Shown piece by piece: positions 36,601 through 48,900 of a stretch of DNA of 64,000 nt. Within the stretch, counting starts at the first letter, position 1. Each line of letters opens with the position of its first letter. The notes beneath the pieces were generated by a model. The model had not been told where the DNA came from, searched no databases, and saw nothing but the letters and a program-made list of their open reading frames with translations. This stretch comes from Ecdyonurus torrentis. Taxonomy: Eukaryota; Arthropoda; Insecta; Ephemeroptera; Heptageniidae. The stretch spans positions 2,061,636 through 2,125,635 of the forward strand of contig OX439132.1 in the NCBI GenBank assembly GCA_949318235.1, in the 5' to 3' direction. The position numbers were made by a program, and so were the translations under genes.

Positions 36601-39600
36601 GTAAGAAAGCTGTAGGCGTCCGAACCTATTAGGAAATCTCGTTTAATTCCCTGTCTTGATGTTTATGTATTTTACATAAGCAATTTATGTGTTTTTTTTT
36701 CCCGTAATTTAGAGAAAATATTATGTTAAAGGAATCTGTAAAATATAACACAAGATATACACACATCTATGTTTGTGTGTGGGTAGTACAAATCCCAATC
36801 TATGTTGAAAATTAGTTTTGAATCCTAGCGCGATGTTTTTGTATTTTTTATAAGCCATAATTATGTATTTAAGCTAATATTAAGTAAAAATATTATGTTT
36901 AAAGAATATTCAAAATAGGCATTGCATAATACACACATCTATGTTTGTGAGCAAGCAGTGAGGGTCCCCACCGATCTTGAAATCTTGTTTTATTTCATAG
37001 CGCAATGTTTTTGTATTTTACTTAATGCATTCATATGTTTTTTAGATCGTAAAAAGTAAAAATTTTGTGATTAAACGATCGGTAAAAACAAGCTTCACAT
37101 AATACACACACGTATGTTTGTAAGAAAGCTGTAGGCGTCCGAACTTATTAGGAAATCTCGTTTAATTCCCTGTCTTGATGTTTATGTATTTTACATAAGC
37201 AATTTATGTGTTTTTTTGACCGTAATTTAGAGAAAATATTATGTTAAAGGAATCTGTAAAATATAACACAAGATATACACACACCTATGTTTGTGTGTGG
37301 GTAGTACAAATCCCAATCTATGTTGAAAATTAGTTTTGAATCCTAGCGCGATGTTTTTGTATTTTTCATAAGCCATAATTATGTATTTAAGATAATATTA
37401 AGTAAAAATATTACGTTTAAAGAATATTTAAAATAGGCATTGAAAATACACACATCTATGTTTGTGAGCAAACAGTGAGGGTCCTTACCGATCTTGAAAT
37501 CTTGTTTTATTTCATGGCGCAATGTTTTTGTATTTTACTTAATGCATTCATATTTTTTTTAGATCGTAAAAAGTAAAAATTTTGTGATTAAACGATCGGT
37601 AAAAACAAGCTTCACATTATACACACACGTATGTTTGTAAGAAAGCTGTAGGCGTTTGAACCTATTAGGAAATCTCGTTTAATTTCCTGTCTTGATGTTT
37701 ATGTATTTTACATAAGCAATTTATGTGTTTTTTTGACCGTAATTTAGAGAAAATATTATGTTAAAGGAATCTGTAAAATATAACACAAGATATACACACA
37801 CCTATGTTTGTGTGTGGGTAGTACAAATCCCAATCTATGTTGAAAATTAGTTTTGAATCCTAGCGCGATGTTTTTGTATTTTTCATAAGCCATAAATAAT
37901 TATGTATTTAAGATACTATTAAGTAAATATTATTTTTAAAGAAAAATTTAAAATAGACATCGCATAATACACACATTTATGTTTGTGAGCAGGCAGTGAG
38001 GGTCCCCACCGATCTTGAAATCTTGTTCTATTTCATGGCGCAATGTTTTTGTATTTTACATAATGCATTCAATTTTTTTTAGATAGTAAAAAGTGAAAAT
38101 GTTGTGATTAAAGGATCAATAAAAACAAGCTTCACATAATAAACACACGTTTGTTTTTAACAAAGTTGAAGGCGTCTGAACCTATTAGTAAATCTCGTTT
38201 AATTCCCTGTCTTGATGTTTATGTATTTTACATAAGCCTTTTATGTGTTTGTTTGACCGTATTTTAGAGAAAATATTATGTTAAAGGAATCTGTAAAATA
38301 TAACACAAGATATACACACACCTTTGTTTGTGTGTAGGTAGTACAAATCCCAATCTATGTTGAAAATTAGTTTTGAATCCTAGCGCGATGTTTTTGTATT
38401 TTTCATAAGCCATAATTATGTATTTAAGATAATATTAAGTAAAAATATTATGTTTAAAGAATATTTAAAATAGGCATTGCATAATACACACATCTATGTT
38501 TGTGAGCAAACAGTGAGGGTCCTTACCGATCTTGAAATCTTGTTTTATTTCATGGCGCAATGTTTTTGTATTTTACATAATGCATTCATATGTTTTTAAG
38601 ATAGTAAAAAGTGAAAATTTTGGGATTAAACTATTGAAAAAAAAAAGCTTCACTTAATACACACACGTATGTTTGTAAGAAAGCTGTAGGCGTCCGAACC
38701 TATTAGGAAATCTCGTTTAATTCCCTGTCTTGATGTTTATGTATTTTACATAAGCCTTTTATGTGTTTGTTTGACCGTATTTTAGAGAAAATATTATGTT
38801 AAAGGAATCTGTAAAATATAACACAAGATATACACACACCTATGTTTGTGTGTGGGTAGTACAAATCCCAATCTATGTTGAAAATTAGTTTTGAATCCTA
38901 GCGCGATGTTTTTGTATTTTTCATAAGCCATAATTGTATTTAAGATAATATTAAGTAAAAATATTATGCTTAAAGAATAGGTAAAAATAGGCATCGCATA
39001 ATACACACATCTATGTTTGTGAGCAAGCAGTGAGGGTCCCCACCGATCTTGAAATCTCGTTTTTTTTCATGGCACAATGTTTTTGTATTTTACATAATGC
39101 TTTCATATGTTTTTAATATAGTAAAAAGTGAAAATTTTGAGATTAAACGATCGGTAAAAAAAAGCTTCACATAATACACACACGTTTGTTTGTAACAAAG
39201 CTGTAGGCGTCCGAACCTATTAGGAAATCTCGTTTAATTCCCTGTCTTGATGTTAACGTATTTTACATAAGCCTTTTATGTGTTTGTTTGACCGTATTTT
39301 AGAGAAAATATTATGTTAAAGGAATCTCTAAAATATAACACAAGATATACACACACCTATGTTTGTGTGTGGGTAGTACAAATCCCAATCTATGTTGAAA
39401 ATTAGTTTTGAATCCTAGCGCGATGTTTTTGTATTTTTCATAAGCCATAATTATGTATTTAAGATAATATTAAGTAAAAATATTATGTTTAAAGAATATT
39501 TAAAATAGGCATTGCATAATAAACACATCTATGTTTGTGAGCAAACAGTGAGGGTCCTTACCGATCTTGAAATCTTGTTTTATTTCATGGCGCAATGTTT

Positions 39601-42392
39601 TTGTATTTTACATAATGCATTCATATGTTTTTTAGATCCTAAAAAGTAAAAATTTTGTGATTAAACGATCGGTAAAAACAAGCTTCACATAATACACACA
39701 CGTATGTTTGTAAGAAAGCTGTAGGCGTCCGAACCTATTAGGAAATCTTGTTTAATTCCCTGTCTTGATGTTTATGTATTTTACATAAGCCTTTTATGTG
39801 TTTGTTTGACCGTAATTTAGAGAAAATATTATTTTAAAGGAATCTGTAAAATATAACACAAGATATACACACACCTATGTTTGTGTGTGGGTAGTACAAA
39901 TCCCAATCTATGTTGAAAATTAGTTTTGAATCCTAGCGCGATGTTTTTGTATTTTTTATAAGCCATAAATATGTATTTAGCTAATATTAAGAAAAAATAT
40001 TATGTTTAAAGAATATTCAAAATAGGCATTGCATAATACACACATCTATGTTTGTGAGCAAGCAGTGAGGGTCCCCACCGATCTTGAAATCTTGTTTTAT
40101 TTCATGGCGCAATGTTTTTGTATTTTACATAATGCATTCAATTTTTTTTAGATAGTAAAAAGTGAAAATGTTGTGATTAAAGGATCAATAAAAACAAGCT
40201 TCACATAATAAACACACGTTTGTTTTTAACAAAGTTGAAGGCGTCTGAACCTATTAGGAAATCTCGTTTAATTCCCTGTCTTGATGTTTATGTATTTTAC
40301 ATAAGCCTTTTATGTGTTTGTTTGACCGTATTTTAGAGAAAATATTATGTTAAATGAATCTGTAAAATATAACACAAGATATACACACACCTTTGTTTGT
40401 GTGTAGGTAGTACAAATCCCAATCTATGTTGAAAATTAGTTTTGAATCCTAGCGCGATGTTTTTGTATTTTTCATAAGCCATAATTATGTATTAAAGATA
40501 ATATTAAGTAAAAATATTATGTTTAAAGAATATTTATAATAGGCATTGCATAATACACACATGTATGTTTGTGAGCAAGCAGTGAGAGTCCCCACCGATC
40601 TTGAAATCTTGTTTTATTTCATGGCGCAACGTTTTTGTATTTTACGTGATGCATTCATATGTTTTTTAGATAATAAAAAGTGAAAATTTTTTGATTAAAG
40701 GATCGGTAAAAACAAGCTTCACATAATACACACACGTATGTTTGTAAGAAAGCTGTAGGCGTCCGAACCTATTAGGAAATCTCGTTTAATTCCCTGTCTT
40801 GATGTTTATGTATTTTACATAAGCAATTTATGTGTTTTTTTTTCCCGTAATTTAGAGAAAATATTATGTTAAAGGAATCTGTAAAATATAACACAAGATA
40901 TACACACACCTATGTTTGTGTGTGGGTAGTACAAATCCCAATCTATGTTGAAAATTAGTTTTGAATCCTAGCGCGATGTTTTTGTATTTTTTATAAGCCA
41001 TAATTATGTATTTAAGCTAATATTAAGTAAAAATATTATGTTTAAAGAATATTCAAAATAGGCATTGCATAATACACACATCTATGTTTGTGAGCAAGCA
41101 GTGAGGGTCCCCACCGATCTTGAAATCTTGTTTTATTTCATAGCGCAATGTTTTTGTATTTTACTTAATGCATTCATATGTTTTTTAGATCGTAAAAAGT
41201 AAAAATTTTGTGATTAAACGATCGGTAAAAACAAGCTTCACATAATACACACACGTTTGTTTGTAACAAAGCTGTAGGCGTCCGAACCTATTAGGAAATC
41301 TCGTTTAATTCCCTGTCTTGATGTTTATGTATTTTTTATAAGCAATTTATTTGTTTTTTTGACCGTAATTTAGAGAAAGTATTATGTTAAAGGAATCTGT
41401 AAAATATAACACAAGATATACACACACCTATGTTTGTGTGTGGGTAGTACAAATCCCAATCTATGTTGAAAATTAGTTTTGAATCCTAGCGCGATGTTTT
41501 TGTATTTTTCATAAGCCATAATTATGTATTTAAGATAATATTAAGTAAAAATATTATGTTTAAAGAATATTTGAAATAGGAATTGCATAATACACACATC
41601 TATGTTTGTGAGCAAGCAGTGAGGGTCCCCACTGATCTTGAAATCTTGTTTTATCTCATGGCGCAATGTTTTTGTATTTTACTTAATGCATTCATATGTT
41701 TTTTAGATCGTAAAAAGTGAAAATTTTGTGATTAAACGATCGGTAAAAACAAGCTTCACATAATACACACACGTATGTTTGTAAGAAAGCTGTAGGCGTC
41801 TGAACCTATTAGGAAATCTCGTTTAATTCCCTGTCTTGATGTTTATGTATTTTACATAAGCAATTTATGTGTTTTTTTGACCGTATTTTAGAGAAAATAT
41901 TATGTTAAAGGAATCTGTAAAATATAACACAAGATATACACACACCTTTGTTTGTGTGTAGGTAGTACAAATCCCAATCTATGTTGAAAATTAGTTTTGA
42001 ATCCTAGCGCGATGTTTTTGTATTTTTTATAAGCCATAATTATGTATTTAAGCTAATATTAAGTAAAAATATTATGTTTAATAATATTTATAATAGGCAG
42101 CGCATAATACACACATCTATGTTTGTGAGCAAGCAGTGAGGGTCCCCACCGATCTTGAAATCTTGTTTTATTTCATGGCACAATGTTTTTGTATTTTACA
42201 TAATGCATTCATATGTTTTTAAGATAGTAAAAAGTGAAAATTTTGGGATTAAACTATTGAAAAAAAAAAGCTTCACTTAATACACACACGTATGTTTGTA
42301 CGAAAGCTGTAGGCGTCCGAACCTATTAGGAAATCTCTTTTAATTCCCTGTCTTGATGTTTATGTATTTTACATAAGCCTTTTATGTGTTTG
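32473..42392. repeat. Long duplicated segment, copy 1 (about 9.9 kb; 10,361-bp period)
   Basis: From the C monomer at 32473 to the end of the m unit at 42392, every unit start has a partner exactly 10,361 bp downstream: for example 32625/42986, 33143/43504, 33660/44021, 37807/48168 and 41951/52312. The matching includes private markers such as GTTTTAAATCC, TTATGCTTAAAG, AATAAACACATC, AAATGAATCTG and TGTACGAAAGC. The copy boundaries are set by the marker bases at the two ends. Confidence 0.82.
33660..37806. repeat. Eight-unit higher-order repeat, copy 2 (4,147 bp)
   Basis: Unit starts are 33660, 34181, 34698, 35215, 35735, 36253, 36772 and 37290, with the same unit order and the same unusual C-monomer markers as copy 1. 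Its first A has GTTTTAAATCC where copy 1 has GTTTTGAATCC. This marker is shared with the copy at 44021, showing that copies 2 and 3 are closer relatives of each other than either is of copy 1. Confidence 0.84.
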
Positions 42393-42467
42393 TTTGACCG
42401 TAATTTAGAGAAAATATTATGTTAAAGGAATCTGTAAAATATAACACAAGATATACACACACCTATG
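37807..42467. repeat. Nine-unit run l-a/e-f-i-j-k-o-b-m
   Basis: Unit starts are 37807 (l), 38327 (chimera), 38845 (f), 39362 (i), 39880 (j), 40396 (k), 40915 (o variant), 41433 (b variant) and 41951 (m). The unit at 38327 has a type-a A and start of B, switching to type e at ATAATGCATTCATATG. The f unit has TTATGCTTAAAG. The o variant has a C with TTTGTAACAAAGC, TTTATTTGTTTTTTT and AGAAAGTATT. The b variant has ATTTGAAATAGG, CACTGATC and TATCTCATGG. The run recurs 10,361 bp downstream at 48168-52828 with very few changes. Confidence 0.8.
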
Positions 42468-42985
42468 TTTGTGTGTGGGTAGTACAAATCCCAATCTATG
42501 TTGAAAATTAGTTTTGAATCCTAGCGCGATGTTTTTGTATTTTTCATAAGCCATAATTATGTATTTAAGATAATATTAAGTAAAAATATTACGTTTAAAG
42601 AATATTTAAAATAGGCATTGAAAATACACACATCTATGTTTGTGAGCAAACAGTGAGGGTCCTTACCGATCTTGAAATCTTGTTTTATTTCATGGCGCAA
42701 TGTTTTTGTATTTTACTTAATGCATTCATATTTTTTTTAGATCGTAAAAAGTAAAAATTTTGTGATTAAACGATCGGTAAAAACAAGCTTCACATTATAC
42801 ACACACGTATGTTTGTAAGAAAGCTGTAGGCGTCCGAACCTATTAGGAAATCTCGTTTAATTCCCTGTCTTGATGTTTATGTATTTTACATAAGCAATTT
42901 ATGTGTTTTTTTTTCCCGTAATTTAGAGAAAATATTATGTTAAAGGAATCTGTAAAATATAACACAAGATATACACACATCTATG
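42468..42985. repeat. Chimeric unit: n-type A and B joined to a b-type C
   Basis: A and B carry the type-n markers (ATTACGTTT, GCATTGAAAATAC, CATATTTTTTTTAG, CACATTATAC with the marker T at 42796). C instead has GGCGTCCGAACC (marker C at 42834), CAATTTATG and the TTTTTTTTTCCCG tract of the b unit at 32106. The switch therefore lies in 42797-42833. Just upstream, the m unit at 41951 changes from its own TTTGTTTGACC to the o-type GTAATTTAG ending, within 42393-42399. The roughly 400-440-bp stretch between these points is the only part of the 10,361-bp period that is not matched one period later. Confidence 0.75.
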
Positions 42986-45900
42986 TTTGTGTGTGGGTAG
43001 TACAAATCCCAATCTATGTTGAAAATTAGTTTTGAATCCTAGCGCGATGTTTTTGTATTTTTTATAAGCCATAATTATGTATTTAAGCTAATATTAAGTA
43101 AAAATATTATGTTTAAAGAATATTCAAAATAGGCATTGCATAATACACACATCTATGTTTGTGAGCAAGCAGTGAGGGTCCCCACCGATCTTGAAATCTT
43201 GTTTTATTTCATAGCGCAATGTTTTTGTATTTTACTTAATGCATTCATATGTTTTTTAGATCGTAAAAAGTAAAAATTTTGTGATTAAACGATCGGTAAA
43301 AACAAGCTTCACATAATACACACACGTATGTTTGTAAGAAAGCTGTAGGCGTCCGAACTTATTAGGAAATCTCGTTTAATTCCCTGTCTTGATGTTTATG
43401 TATTTTACATAAGCAATTTATGTGTTTTTTTGACCGTAATTTAGAGAAAATATTATGTTAAAGGAATCTGTAAAATATAACACAAGATATACACACACCT
43501 ATGTTTGTGTGTGGGTAGTACAAATCCCAATCTATGTTGAAAATTAGTTTTGAATCCTAGCGCGATGTTTTTGTATTTTTCATAAGCCATAATTATGTAT
43601 TTAAGATAATATTAAGTAAAAATATTACGTTTAAAGAATATTTAAAATAGGCATTGAAAATACACACATCTATGTTTGTGAGCAAACAGTGAGGGTCCTT
43701 ACCGATCTTGAAATCTTGTTTTATTTCATGGCGCAATGTTTTTGTATTTTACTTAATGCATTCATATTTTTTTTAGATCGTAAAAAGTAAAAATTTTGTG
43801 ATTAAACGATCGGTAAAAACAAGCTTCACATTATACACACACGTATGTTTGTAAGAAAGCTGTAGGCGTTTGAACCTATTAGGAAATCTCGTTTAATTTC
43901 CTGTCTTGATGTTTATGTATTTTACATAAGCAATTTATGTGTTTTTTTGACCGTAATTTAGAGAAAATATTATGTTAAAGGAATCTGTAAAATATAACAC
44001 AAGATATACACACACCTATGTTTGTGTGTGGGTAGTACAAATCCCAATCTATGTTGAAAATTAGTTTTAAATCCTAGCGCGATGTTTTTGTATTTTTCAT
44101 AAGCCATAAATAATTATGTATTTAAGATACTATTAAGTAAATATTATTTTTAAAGAAAAATTTAAAATAGGCATCGCATAATACACACATTTATGTTTGT
44201 GAGCAGGCAGTGAGGGTCCCCACCGATCTTGAAATCTTGTTTTATTTCATGGCGCAATGTTTTTGTATTTTACTTAATGCATTCATATGTTTTTTAGATA
44301 GTAAAAAGTGAAAATGTTGTGATTAAACGATCGGTAAAAAAAAGCTTCACATAATACACACACGTATGTTTGTAACAAAGCTGTAGGCGTCCGAACCTAT
44401 TAGGAAATCTCGTTTAATTCCCTCTCTTGATGTTTATGTATTTTACATAAGCCTTGTATGTGTTTGTTTGACCGTATTTTAGAGAAAATATTATGTTAAA
44501 GGAATCTGTAAAATATAACACAAGATATACACACACCTATGTTTGTGTGTGGGTAGTACAAATCCCAATCTATGTTGAAAATTAGTTTTGAATCCTAGCG
44601 CGATGTTTTTGTATTTTTCATAAGCCATAATTGTATTTAAGATAATATTAAGTAAAAATATTATGTTTAAAGAATAGGTAAAAATAGGCATCGCATAATA
44701 CACACATCTATGTTTGTGAGCAAGCAGTGAGGGTCCCCACCGATCTTGAAATCTCGTTTTTTTTCATGGCACAATGTTTTTGTATTTTACATAATGCTTT
44801 CATATGTTTTTAATATAGTAAAAAGTGAAAATTTTGAGATTAAACGATCGGTAAAAAAAAGCTTCACATAATACACACACGTTTGTTTGTAACAAAGCTG
44901 TAGGCGTCTGAACCTATTAGAAAATCTCGTTTAATTCCCTGTCTTGATGTTAACGTATTTTACATAAGCCTTTTATGTGTTTGTTTGACCGTATTTTAGA
45001 GAAAATATTATGTTAAAGGAATCTGTAAAATATAACACAAGATATACACACACCTATGTTTGTGTGTGGGTAGTACAAATCCCAATCTATGTTGAAAATT
45101 AGTTTTGAATCCTAGCGCGATGTTTTTGTATTTTTCATAAGCCATAATTATGTATTTAAGATAATATTAAGTAAAAATATTACGTTTAAAGAATATTTAA
45201 AATAGGCATTGAAAATACACACATCTATGTTTGTGAGCAAACAGTGAGGGTCCTTACCGATCTTGAAATCTTGTTTTATTTCATGGCGCAATGTTTTTGT
45301 ATTTTACTTAATGCATTCATATTTTTTTTAGATCGTAAAAAGTAAAAATTTTGTGATTAAACGATCGGTAAAAACAAGCTTCACATTATACACACACGTA
45401 TGTTTGTAAGAAAGCTGTAGGCGTTTGAACCTATTAGGAAATCTCGTTTAATTTCCTGTCTTGATGTTTATGTATTTTACATAAGCAATTTATGTGTTTT
45501 TTTGACCGTAATTTAGAGAAAATATTATGTTAAAGGAATCTGTAAAATATAACACAAGATATACACACACCTATGTTTGTGTGTGGGTAGTACAAATCCC
45601 AATCTATGTTGAAAATTAGTTTTGAATCCTAGCGCGATGTTTTTGTATTTTTCATAAGCCATAAATAATTATGTATTTAAGATACTATTAAGTAAATATT
45701 ATTTTTAAAGAAAAATTTAAAATAGGCATCGCATAATACACACATTTATGTTTGTGAGCAGGCAGTGAGGGTCCCCACCGATCTTGAAATCTTGTTCTAT
45801 TTCATGGCGCAATGTTTTTGTATTTTACATAATGCATTCAATTTTTTTTAGATAGTAAAAAGTGAAAATGTTGTGATTAAAGGATCAATAAAAACAAGCT

Positions 45901-48900
45901 TCACATAATAAACACACGTTTGTTTTTAACAAAGTTGAAGGCGTCTGAACCTATTAGTAAATCTCGTTTAATTCCCTGTCTTGATGTTTATGTATTTTAC
46001 ATAAGCCTTTTATGTGTTTGTTTGACCGTATTTTAGAGAAAATATTATGTTAAAGGAATCTGTAAAATATAACACAAGATATACACACACCTTTGTTTGT
46101 GTGTAGGTAGTACAAATCCCAATCTATGTTGAAAATTAGTTTTGAATCCTAGCGCGATGTTTTTGTATTTTTCATAAGCCATAATTATGTATTTAAGATA
46201 ATATTAAGTAAAAATATTATGTTTAAAGAATATTTAAAATAGGCATTGCATAATACACACATCTATGTTTGTGAGCAAACAGTGAGGGTCCTTACCGATC
46301 TTGAAATCTTGTTTTATTTCATGGCGCAATGTTTTTGTATTTTACTTAATGCATTCATATGTTTTTTAAATCGTAAAAAGTAAAAATTTTGTGATTAAAC
46401 GATCGGTAAAAACAAGCTTAACATAATACACACACGTATGTTTGTAAGAAAGCTGTAGGCGTCCGAACCTATTAGGAAATCTCGTTTAATTCCCTGTCTT
46501 GATGTTTATGTATTTTACATAAGCAATTTATGTGTTTTTTTGACCGTAATTTAGAGAAAATATTATGTTAAAGGAATCTGTAAAATATAACACAAGATAT
46601 ACACACACCTATGTTTGTGTGTGGGTAGTACAAATCCCAATCTATGTTGAAAATTAGTTTTGAATCCTAGCGCGATGTTTTTGTATTTTTCATAAGCCAT
46701 AATTATGTATTTAAGATAATATTAAGTAAAAATATTATGTTTAAAGAATATTTTAAATAGGAATTGCATAATACACACATCTATGTTTGTGAGCAAGCAG
46801 TGAGGGTCCCCACCGATCTTGAAATCTTGTTTTATTTCATGGCGCAATGTTTTTGTATTTTACTTAATGCATTCATATGTTTTTTAGATCGTAAAAAGTG
46901 AAAATTTTGTGATTAAACGATCGGTAAAAACAAGCTTCACATAATACACACACGTATGTTTGTAAGAAAGCTGTAGGCGTCCGAACCTATTAGGAAATCT
47001 CGTTTAATTCCCTGTCTTGATGTTTATGTATTTTACATAAGCAATTTATGTGTTTTTTTTTCCCGTAATTTAGAGAAAATATTATGTTAAAGGAATCTGT
47101 AAAATATAACACAAGATATACACACATCTATGTTTGTGTGTGGGTAGTACAAATCCCAATCTATGTTGAAAATTAGTTTTGAATCCTAGCGCGATGTTTT
47201 TGTATTTTTTATAAGCCATAATTATGTATTTAAGCTAATATTAAGTAAAAATATTATGTTTAAAGAATATTCAAAATAGGCATTGCATAATACACACATC
47301 TATGTTTGTGAGCAAGCAGTGAGGGTCCCCACCGATCTTGAAATCTTGTTTTATTTCATAGCGCAATGTTTTTGTATTTTACTTAATGCATTCATATGTT
47401 TTTTAGATCGTAAAAAGTAAAAATTTTGTGATTAAACGATCGGTAAAAACAAGCTTCACATAATACACACACGTATGTTTGTAAGAAAGCTGTAGGCGTC
47501 CGAACTTATTAGGAAATCTCGTTTAATTCCCTGTCTTGATGTTTATGTATTTTACATAAGCAATTTATGTGTTTTTTTGACCGTAATTTAGAGAAAATAT
47601 TATGTTAAAGGAATCTGTAAAATATAACACAAGATATACACACACCTATGTTTGTGTGTGGGTAGTACAAATCCCAATCTATGTTGAAAATTAGTTTTGA
47701 ATCCTAGCGCGATGTTTTTGTATTTTTCATAAGCCATAATTATGTATTTAAGATAATATTAAGTAAAAATATTACGTTTAAAGAATATTTAAAATAGGCA
47801 TTGAAAATACACACATCTATGTTTGTGAGCAAACAGTGAGGGTCCTTACCGATCTTGAAATCTTGTTTTATTTCATGGCGCAATGTTTTTGTATTTTACT
47901 TAATGCATTCATATTTTTTTTAGATCGTAAAAAGTAAAAATTTTGTGATTAAACGATCGGTAAAAACAAGCTTCACATTATACACACACGTATGTTTGTA
48001 AGAAAGCTGTAGGCGTTTGAACCTATTAGGAAATCTCGTTTAATTTCCTGTCTTGATGTTTATGTATTTTACATAAGCAATTTATGTGTTTTTTTGACCG
48101 TAATTTAGAGAAAATATTATGTTAAAGGAATCTGTAAAATATAACACAAGATATACACACACCTATGTTTGTGTGTGGGTAGTACAAATCCCAATCTATG
48201 TTGAAAATTAGTTTTGAATCCTAGCGCGATGTTTTTGTATTTTTCATAAGCCATAAATAATTATGTATTTAAGATACTATTAAGTAAATATTATTTTTAA
48301 AGAAAAATTTAAAATAGACATCGCATAATACACACATTTATGTTTGTGAGCAGGCAGTGAGGGTCCCCACCGATCTTGAAATCTTGTTCTATTTCATGGC
48401 GCAATGTTTTTGTATTTTACATAATGCATTCAATTTTTTTTAGATAGTAAAAAGTGAAAATGTTGTGATTAAAGGATCAATAAAAACAAGCTTCACATAA
48501 TAAACACACGTTTGTTTTTAACAAAGTTGAAGGCGTCTGAACCTATTAGTAAATCTCGTTTAATTCCCTGTCTTGATGTTTATGTATTTTACATAAGCCT
48601 TTTATGTGTTTGTTTGACCGTATTTTAGAGAAAATATTATGTTAAAGGAATCTGTAAAATATAACACAAGATATACACACACCTTTGTTTGTGTGTAGGT
48701 AGTACAAATCCCAATCTATGTTGAAAATTAGTTTTGAATCCTAGCGCGATGTTTTTGTATTTTTCATAAGCCATAATTATGTATTTAAGATAATATTAAG
48801 TAAAAATATTATGTTTAAAGAATATTTAAAATAGGCATTGCATAATACACACATCTATGTTTGTGAGCAAACAGTGAGGGTCCTTACCGATCTTGAAATC

